Shown piece after piece: positions 56,920 through 64,000 of a stretch of 64,000 nucleotides of DNA; positions within the stretch are counted from its first letter, which is position 1; every line of letters begins with the position of its first letter. The DNA lies in assembly GCA_013396655.1 (NCBI GenBank), contig WBMV01000787.1:1397716-1461715 (forward strand). Reading direction: 5' to 3'. Below the pieces are notes generated by a model, which was not told the origin of the DNA, searched no databases, and saw nothing but the letters and a program-made list of their open reading frames with translations. The translations under genes and the position numbers were made by a program. Origin of the DNA: Campylorhamphus procurvoides (taxonomy: Eukaryota > Chordata > Aves > Passeriformes > Dendrocolaptidae).

Positions 56920-57066
56920 ATGAATTTCCTAAGCAACAAAGACCCTGTTTTCATGCAAAATATCTCTCTTAGTAATAAAATCCAGGAGAAAAGAAAGACA
57001 GATAATGTGTTATATAAGCAGAATTATCTTGGCACAGAATGCTTCTTTCAAGGGCTTGGGTTTTAG
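56920..57066 (+). CDS. hypothetical small ORF, 48 codons, downstream of TATA box
   Basis: The first ATG after the putative start site opens a frame beginning MNFLSNKDPV and ending FFQGLGF before TAG. It is lysine/asparagine-rich with no signal peptide, membrane segment or domain that I recognise. The ATG context is poor (C at -3). The sequence is AT-rich and may simply be part of a conserved non-coding element. Coding status is doubtful; it is listed because promoter spacing and frame coincide. Confidence 0.12.
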   Translation: MNFLSNKDPVFMQNISLSNKIQEKRKTDNVLYKQNYLGTECFFQGLGF

Positions 57067-57638
57067 ACATTTTACTTTTTTGGAGGCATCAGCAGCCTTT
57101 CAGCAACTTGATTTGGGGCTGGGGAGTGAAAGCTGTGCTTTAGTCGCCTCCAAAGCGCTGTAGGAATTTTGCAGGAGCAGCAGCTAATGCGGATAAAACT
57201 CGGGAGAAGATTCCTTGCCACGATAGCACGGCCTCCCTTCCCCTCAGCGTTTGGGAGCACTTTGCAAACATCCATTAATTAAGGCTCGAAGGAGATCCCA
57301 GCCCTGGTTTTACAGCTGTGGAGAGATGGAGTTCTGCTCCAGTGGGACTGGGATGCACTGGGGGCTGAATCCCACTGTTTTCCCCCCTTAGTCCCTCCAT
57401 CTAGCCAGGGAAAGGAGGAATTTTTAACCTGATGTTTGCAGGATGGTCTGAGCCTGGTGCCCTTTGTCCTCATGGGATGTCACCAAAACCCTCCAGCACG
57501 GGGAGCAGAGTGGCCCATTCATTGTCCACGGGGGCAGCTCCATTCCCAGCATCTCTCTGCTACTTCTCCTTGGGTTTATATTTATTTTTAAAAGCTCTTT
57601 TGCCTTTTGGGGGTGGCTGCAAACCAAACAGCCTCGTG
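57067..57638. other. unique DNA, no gene seen
   Basis: No exon, RNA or repeat recognised. Confidence 0.4.
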
Positions 57639-57710
57639 CTGTGGACCTCAAAGCCCATCGAGTGCCACGCCCTGCCATGGGCAGGGACACCTTCCACCAG
57701 CCCAGGTGGC
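57639..57710 (-). mobile_element. CR1 LINE 3' end fragment
   Basis: Reverse complement CR1: 'GACCTCAAAGCCCATCGAGT', 'CCTGCCATGGGCAGGGACAC' and 'CTTCCACCAGCCCAGG'. The extreme 3' end (ATGGAATGG block) is missing, so it is truncated at both ends. Confidence 0.88.
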
Positions 57711-57967
57711 ACATCCATACCCTGTGCCATCTGTCTGTATTTAGCACAAGGTGCTTGGTTTCCCTCACCCTCTCCCCTCCTCCTGACACACATCACACTG
57801 ACTTGCCTCTGCCTGTTTTGATAATTCAGTGTAAATCTGATGGAGAGGGTGGTTTTCCAACAGAGCACAACTGGAGTCCAAAATTCAGGTCCAAACCCCA
57901 TCACCCCCCCCCAGTTTTCAACCTCTGGGGAGGCTTCATATGCAAACCTGTTTCCAGATACAAAGCC
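57711..57967. other. unique DNA, no gene seen
   Basis: Contains a C-run near 57905-57912. Nothing else recognised. Confidence 0.4.
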
Positions 57968-58145
57968 CAGTTTTGGGGTGGCAGAAGATTTGGGGGGCAG
58001 TAGTTTGGGGTGGCAGCACTTTTGAGGGGCAACAGTTTTGGGTGGCAGCAGTTTTGGGGGCAGTAGTTTTGGGATGCAGCAGTTTTGGGGGCAGAAGATT
58101 TGGGGAGCAGAAGATTTGGGAGCAGCAGATTTGGGATGCAGCAGT
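57968..58145 (+). repeat. G-rich minisatellite, 17-20-bp units
   Basis: About ten imperfect units of the form GCAGCAGTTTTGGGG with GCAGAAGATTTGGGG variants and variable G-run length. On the minus strand it gives a pseudo-repetitive open frame (57560-58168). Four or more GGGG runs close together give quadruplex potential. Confidence 0.92.
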
Positions 58146-58739
58146 TCAGCAGCCTGTGCCCCAAACACCTTTCACCTCCCACTGCCTCGTGCCCTGGTCT
58201 AAACAAACTGGCACAAAACAGACCCTTTTCCCTGAGAGGACAGGGCAGGTCCATGAAGGCTCCTCCAGCCAGGGATGTGCCAACTCTCTCCCCCTCCTCG
58301 TGCCCTCTCCCCGTGCCAGCAGGCTCTGCCACCCCCTTTCCAGAGCACTAAATCTGCAGAGTAAACCCCAGTGAGAGCACTTTCCGAGGGCTGCTGGCTA
58401 TGACAGATGTTATTTTATGGAACACGGCACCAGAGATGTGAAATACATAGTTCAGAAATGTCAGGAGGAAGGAAGCAATATCCTGCGTTGAGGGCGGTTG
58501 ACTTTTTTTTCCCCCTCTTGTGAAAACATCTTTCCAAGGAAACAGCAATCCAGGCCTTGGTGCAGGGAGAGGGGGCTTGGAGGGGGCTCTGGCGCTGGGG
58601 GAAGGGGAATGTGCAGCTCATCTGAATGAGAAAGGGTGTTTGGGGGGTGTTTTCGCACCTCTGTGCAACATCTGCCCTAGAAACTCAGTGTCAGGAGAGG
58701 GGGCTGAGGCTGCACTTCATTGGGGGCTCCGGGGAGGGC
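58146..58739. other. unique DNA, no gene seen
   Basis: No feature recognised apart from a poly-T tract at 58502-58512. Confidence 0.4.
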
Positions 58740-58890
58740 GTTTTGGGGCTGTTTCTATAGGAAGGGAATACATATGTGTGTGTCTATATATAGACCTGCA
58801 TATGGAATTGCAATTAATTAAGGCCTGCGTTGGTAACAAGCTAACAGGGTTCCCACTGTTTCCCAAATGGCTGGTGATTAATGCTGGGTT
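58740..58890. promoter_or_regulatory. candidate element with 14-bp palindrome
   Basis: GTCTATATATAGAC (58782-58795) is a perfect palindrome with MEF2/SRF-like A/T core, followed by CATATGG and GAATTGCAATTAATTAAGGCC. Repeat-free. Inferred regulatory. Confidence 0.33.
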
Positions 58891-61137
58891 TCACTGCTCT
58901 GGACTCCCCTGGGGGCTGTGGAATGCTCAGCTCCTTCATTCCCCATCCCAAACCCCAAATCCAGCGGGTTCCCGTGGAGATGATTTCCCTGGCAAACCCC
59001 ACTGCTCCTGCTGCCCTTGGCCCTGCTGGGTTCGAGCACCAGAGCTGCCAAATCAACCCTCTAAAGTCATCATTTCCAGTCCAAGAGTGTCAGGAAGTGT
59101 TGCTGTGGCACTGGGGGGACAGGGGACCCTGGTGGCACTCCCATCTGCCAGCCTGGCTCTGCCAAGCATCCTGTGCCCAGTGAAACTCATTCCCACCCAG
59201 GCAGAGCTTGGGAGCAAACAGAGGTGGAATTTAAAGCTAATTCCTGGTGACTGGTGACCCCCTGGAACTCCTGGTGCTGTCAGACCTGCTCATCTGGGCT
59301 GTGTGGAGCTGGCCAGCAGCATCCCAGGGCAACATCCTGGGGAAAGGTTTGGGGTCATCTCCAGCTTTTCTCATCGTTTTCTACCAGGAAAATCATCCTG
59401 TTAGTCCCAGAAGATGCTGCATCCCGGGGATTTCTGGAGTGGGGCTGTGCCAGTGCAAACCCTGACGTTTTTATTTCAAAGAAGGGGCGAAAAAATCTGA
59501 AATTTCCTTGTGTTCTCACAGCAAAGCTACTTTGGCCTGGAAAATAGGCCAATTTCCACCTTATCTAATGCCTCCAGCTGCGATGTGAAAAGCTCCGAGG
59601 AAAAAGCACATCTCTGGTGTTATCTCTTAACTGCAAAGTTTAATTATCCTCAGTTGTTCCGTGAAATGTGGCCGTGCTGGGGCTGCACCGAGCAGGGACA
59701 GTGGCATGGACAGGGGCTGGGCCAGCCCTGGGAGCTGGGCACGACAATCCCAAGGCAATAAGAGCTGAGTTTTGCAGTTGGAATGGGTCAGGGAGGAATA
59801 TTCTCCTCCTTCCTGCCTCCTGTGATGAGGAGCACAGATTTTCTCTGTTCTTGTTCCCAACGCTCGGCGCGTTCTGTGCCCACATGCACAGAAACCTGTG
59901 TGGGATCCCAGCGTAGCTGAGATGTCCATCAATTATTTATAGAAGGAATACATTCATTTTGCTCTTAATTTATTCCCCATTAGCTTCACGGTAAATAGAG
60001 GAAGAGAGAAAAGGGGGATGTGGATGGAGGGACTGAGGAATAAATCCCTTAAAGTGGGGGCAAAATGTTAGAGAATGTGGTGGGGAGGAGAGGCAGAGGA
60101 AATAAAAAGCTTTAATCTAAGCAGGGCTTAAATACACATCCAAATGTCAGCTCCTTAATAGCCTGTCCTAAGTCTCAGCATGTTAGAAAATATAAATGAT
60201 GGAGAGATCCTTTTCCCCTTCCTTCCCATCAGCCAACACCAGGAGCTTCACACACCCAAATTACCCTCCCTGACTGCACCGGCCCCTTCACTTTGATTGT
60301 ATTTAATTCATTAATTTCTGGGTGAGGATTTCTTCTCCCTCCCTCTTCTTCATTCTCCAAACTCCTCTTCTTTCCCTTTAGGACAGTAAGAAATTAAATT
60401 CTTGCAGATGGAAGACCTGGGGAGCAATAGGGTGCAGTGTCTCTTTTTTTTCCTAACCATTCCCTCTGCTTTGGTGTCGTGATATCACATTAATGAAATA
60501 TCCAGTAACAATAAAGGAGAAAATCAGAGGAATTTTGCTCATGGATTTCAACTGAGCCAAACCCCTCTGCCTGCAGGTCCCTTCCCAGCCTGAACAACGA
60601 GAGCAGAGCTGTCTGAGAGCTGTTTGTGCCTCCCAGGGTGGGCATGAAAGAGCCATAAATTCCAAGGTGCAGCCAAGGGAAAGCTGTGCCGGTCCCGTGG
60701 TGGCTGCCCCAGTTAGGAGGGGACGCTTGGATGGCTGTGGCGTGCCCAGAGCTCATCCCATTGAACATGAACTCGGGTTCCACCCTTTGGGAAGCAGCTT
60801 GGTTGGGTTTATTTTACATTTGTTCCATGCAGCCTGGTATTTTATTCCTGGCTCTGAGGCATTTGTTTGTGTATTTATCAAGGACACCACGGTTTAGGAA
60901 AAAAGCCACTCTGCCAACCCCCAAAATACACAGCACTTGAAAGACTGAAAGATCAAGATCTCTGTCATCTGAGGAGAAAACCAACAGTGTGATTGTAGAG
61001 GGCCCCGGGAGGATCCCAGGCTGTCATCCCGCTGTCAGCTCCCTGCTAAACATCCATTACAGAGAATTTAGATGGAAAACAGGCCATCCCCCCCTCCAGT
61101 GAGGGGGAGCCCAATGGTGCCAGCAAAGGGATTTATG
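58891..61137. other. unique DNA with candidate elements, no gene seen
   Basis: AT-rich blocks at 59925-60200 (ATCAATTATTTATAG, GCTCTTAATTTATTCC, GAGGAAATAAAAAGC) and 60295-60560 (TATTTAATTCATTAATTTC, GATATCACATTAATG) may be conserved elements. 58520-59257 is an uninterrupted frame without recognisable domains, judged non-coding. Confidence 0.33.
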
Positions 61138-61510
61138 GGATCCCAGAATGGTTTGGGTTGGGGGGACATTAAAATCATCCAATGCCACCCCCTGCCATGG
61201 GCAGGGATACCTTCCACCAGCCCAGGTTGCTCCAACCTGGCCTTTGGCACTTCCAGGGATCCAGGGGCAGCCACAGCTTCTCTGGGAAATCCATTCCAGG
61301 ACCTGCCCACCCTCCCAGGGAGGAATCCCTTCCCAATATCCCATCTATCCCTGCCCTCTGGCAGTTTAAGCCATTCCCCTTGTCCTGGCCCTCCATCCCT
61401 TGTCCAGAGTTCCTCTCCATCTCTCTTGGAGCCCCTTTAGGCACTGGAAGGGGCTCTGAGGTCTCCCTGGAGCTGAACAACCCCATCTCTCCCAGCCTTT
61501 CCTCCCAGCA
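61138..61510 (-). mobile_element. CR1 LINE 3' fragment (about 370 bp)
   Basis: Reverse complement CR1: 'CCCAGAATGGTTTGGGTTGG', 'CCTGCCATGGGCAGGGATAC', 'GGCAGCCACAGCTTCTCTGG', 'CATCTCTCTTGGAGCCCCTT'. Same architecture as the copy at 50421. Confidence 0.95.
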
Positions 61511-62902
61511 GAGCATCCCCAAAGCAGTTTCCTCTCCTTTGGAACAGCACTTTGAGTCCTTCTTCAGGCAATAAGGAATCATGTGCAGGGATGAGAGATG
61601 TTGTCAGCCTTCCAAGGGGGAGCCTGCATATTGTGCAGCTCCACAACCAGTATCCTGAGGCTGTGATGGATGGAAATTCCATCCTTAACAACCAAGACAT
61701 TGGATTTTCCAATGCAACAACCATCTCTGCTCCAGCCTCACCCACCCTGACAGGGATGCTCTGCAGCTCCAGACTCCACTGGGGTTTAATCTCCTTGAAA
61801 TCAGTTGTTCCAACCATTCTTTGCAATTCTCTTGGAGGCCCCTCGGCTCTGGCTGGGGAGGTTTGTACTTCTGGGTGCAAAGAGACTCTTGTAAAATTAA
61901 ATGGCATCTTTATATGACTGAATGTATTTATTTTAAATATGTATTGGCTCGAGGGGAAGCTCAGCATGATGCCTTGGAGGGAAAAGCCACGACGGTCCCT
62001 GCTGGGAGAGGGACTCTGGTGCACATGGACCAGCCAGGGTGGATTTTAAAGCAAGGAGAGCTGTATCTGGAAGCTGAAGTCAACCAAGCTCTCATTGAAA
62101 TAAAATCTGACCTGGTAATTCATCATGGGCTCCATTTCCAAAGGTCAGGTGCCTGTTGCTTTGAAAACAGCCCAACTCCATCCACGGGCGGTTGAGCCCG
62201 AGACAGAAATTACTGGGGGAATTTATATGGCCATCATTAAGCAAAATGTCAGGTTGGGTGTGGGTAAAATAGCACCTTTTGGCCTTAAAATTGACAAATT
62301 TGTGCAATCTAAAACAATTCTGCTCAGGTCAAGCTGACCTCGTCCAACTCCAGGCACTGCAGCTCATTGTCCCTCCCAGTTCCCCGTCGGAAAGGGACTG
62401 GAAAAGCCAAAAAAAGAGGAGCAAATGCTGGAGCCCTGCTGTTCTGTCACTGGTGGCTCTGAGTGGTGACAGCAAAGCCATAAATAGGAGGCAGAACAGC
62501 CAGGCAGGTGCCAGAGGAGGCTGAGCTGAATTCAGGGACTTCTAGACACGGCTGGAGAGAGAGAAATGTGGGATAATAACGGAGCGGGGAACAGGGGAGA
62601 GGCTCAGCAGCGAGCAAACAAATCTTTGTGTGTTATTAATGAACAAAAGAGAGCAGGGAAGGCTGCAACCAGCTTTGTGCCCCGAAAAGACAATGTCTCT
62701 GATGAGCTCTTAGCACGGAAAGGAGCTAAAATTCCTCCCGTAAAGGAGCTAAAATTCCTCCCCAAAGCCCTGGGAGTTTGGAGCAAGCCCCGAGCTTGGT
62801 GCTGATGCTCCAGGAAAGCACAGGGAGCTTTTCCACCTTCCCAACACGTGGAGCCATCTGGGTTTGTACCAACCTCAGAAAAGACCCACCATGTGCAAAA
62901 TC
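61511..62902. other. unique DNA with candidate elements and a short direct repeat
   Basis: 61885-61960 (AAATTAAATGGC, TATTTATTTTAAATATG) and 62090-62330 (GGTAATTCATCATGG, GAAATTACTGGGGG, GCCATCATTAAGC, CTTAAAATTGACAAATTTG) look like conserved non-coding blocks. A 23-bp direct repeat lies at 62719-62763. No exon recognised. Confidence 0.33.
62719..62763 (+). repeat. 23-bp direct tandem duplication
   Basis: AAAGGAGCTAAAATTCCTCC occurs at 62719 and again at 62742, period 23. A recent replication-slippage type duplication. Confidence 0.92.
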
Positions 62903-62990
62903 AATCCCAGACTGGTTTGGGTCAGAAGGGATCTTAAAGCTCATCTGGTTCCACCCCACTTTCCACCACACCAGGTGCTCCAAGCCCTTT
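62903..62990 (-). mobile_element. CR1 LINE 3' end fragment
   Basis: Reverse complement CR1: 'ACTGGTTTGGGTCAGAAGGG', 'TCATCTGGTTCCACCCCACT' and 'TTCCACCACACCAGGTGCTC', lacking the CCATGGGCAGGG block. Diverged short copy. Confidence 0.85.
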
Positions 62991-64000
62991 CCTGGAAAAA
63001 TCCAACGTGAAAACCATCCAAACAAGTCTCCTTGATTTGCAGTTTGGAGTCATCACTTCATCCCACCCAGGGCGTTTTCACAGCGACTTTTCTTCGGGCT
63101 GAAAAGCAGCTCTTAAATCCCCAAAGCCTGGGAAAGAGAGGGAAGGGAGCTGGGCTTTATGGAAAACAGGGAATTCCTTCCAGTGCCTCAGTGCTCCCTA
63201 ACCTTGCAGTTTACACCGTGGAGTCTGGCAGGGTGAGGCACATCTCACATCCCTCATCCCACATCCCTCCTCTTGCAGTCAAACCTTCCCCCTGCCGACA
63301 CAAGGAGGGATCTCTCCAAGAGGGACCAGAGGGAGGGTGTTGGGAGCTGTCGGTGCTGCTCTCTGGAGCAATTTGTCTGCATCAGGTGGCTGCTGGGCCA
63401 GGGAATCACCTGCTGACAGAGTTATTGGGGCCTTAGGAGAGGAGAACAACCCCAGCTCTGATCCCCAGGCATCCCTCTCCCTCCCTTGGGAGTCATTTTT
63501 CCACCAAGGCTTCCACTTCATCTTTAGCAATTAAACCCACTTTAAGCATCTTCCCCAGAGCCAGGGGGGGTTTCTGCTGGGAGCTGAGCCTGGCTGAGGA
63601 ATGTCTCACTTGTTTTATCTGATTTCCTGGCACTTGCTCGTTTTTAACCCGATGGACAGATTTTTACAGTGATTTATGTTGGTTGGAGTGAGAAGGGGAC
63701 CAGACATGGGAAAAAGCTGATCAGGGCAGAGGCTGATGACTTGTTACAACAGATCGATGCCTCTTCTCCCTGCCAGGTGATAACAGGAGGTGTTTCCTCC
63801 TGCCTCTTTCCAAGATTATCCGAAATTTCCTCAGCCCCAGGCTCAACAAAAGTATTTAAAGAAGTGCTTCAGTCTGCTGGATGAGGCACAGGCAGCCCTG
63901 GCAGGGGAAGGGGGGACTTTGTCGTGTTGGAATCGAGAACTCCCCGTTTCCAGCCAGACTTTTTGGCACACCGGGATGTTCACACTCGACATTTGGCGTC
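62991..64000. other. unique DNA, no gene seen
   Basis: 63500-63680 has mild element-like texture (TTAGCAATTAAACCC, GTTTTTAACCCGATGG). The frame 63669-63884 ends soon after a CAG-GTGATAAC that resembles a splice donor, but the translation has no recognisable family and no acceptor is evident. Confidence 0.35.

Noticed and set aside
57560..58168. 202-codon minus-strand frame rich in Pro-Lys-Leu-Leu-Pro repeats
   Set aside because: Produced by the G-rich minisatellite at 57968-58145 plus an adjacent CR1 fragment.
58520..59257. 245-codon plus-strand frame
   Set aside because: Crosses GC-rich unique DNA and a motif-rich block; composition is low in structured-domain features and no family is recognised; expected by chance in such DNA.
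63669..63884. Frame containing CAG followed by GTGATAAC resembling a splice donor
   Set aside because: Single weak signal, no acceptor with polypyrimidine tract in frame, and translation not recognised.
1..64000. CRISPR arrays, operons, insertion sequences or other prokaryotic systems
   Set aside because: CR1 retroposons, absence of dense ORFs and overall texture show vertebrate nuclear DNA; tandem arrays here have no spacer structure.

Overview
The window is nuclear DNA from a bird, most likely a neoavian and plausibly a songbird. The evidence is 24 independent fragments of CR1 (chicken repeat 1) LINEs on both strands, most ending at the characteristic CR1 3' end (a block resembling 'TCCAACCCAAACCATTC' followed by short ATTCTGTG-like repeats). 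There are no Alu, B1/B2 or L1 elements. The window is gene-free as far as I can tell. I recognise no protein-coding exon, no tRNA or other known RNA gene, and nothing prokaryotic. The many short open frames are chance frames in GC-rich DNA or translations of CR1 and minisatellites.

Layout. 1-8600: mostly unique GC-rich DNA with CR1 copies at 949 and 4837 and a probable regulatory block at 7081-7560 (inverted GATA pair, TCF/LEF site). 8600-15900: a run of AT-richer blocks that look like conserved non-coding elements, including a full RFX X-box at 9379, separated by CR1 copies. 15893-16089: an 18-bp minisatellite with a 72-bp higher-order period. 16700-23010: CpG-rich and element-rich DNA, with a CTCF-like site at 16840 and a block at 22680-23010 carrying three small perfect hairpins. 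23240-36110: CR1-dense, with a second CTCF-like site (32051), a 25-bp palindrome (33713) and the first copy of a composite repeat (35796). 36110-50400: an AT-rich candidate element (38470-39080), a POU/SOX-like cluster (41030), an inversely oriented CTCF-like site (43202) and more CR1. 50421-55114: CR1, a second composite repeat, a 779-bp duplication joined by a single N, a degenerate telomere-like 16-bp array, a second single-N duplication, then a 552-base gap. 55115-64000: unique sequence, a CTCF-like site (55804), a TATA box with a 48-codon frame downstream (56842-57066), a G-rich minisatellite (57968) and the last CR1 copies.

Interpretation. The pattern (no genes, frequent AT-rich blocks dense in developmental transcription-factor motifs, CTCF-like sites in convergent orientation) fits an intergenic regulatory landscape or a very large intron near a developmental gene. 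That gene lies outside the window and I cannot name it. All conserved-element calls are inferred from composition and motifs; no alignment was possible.
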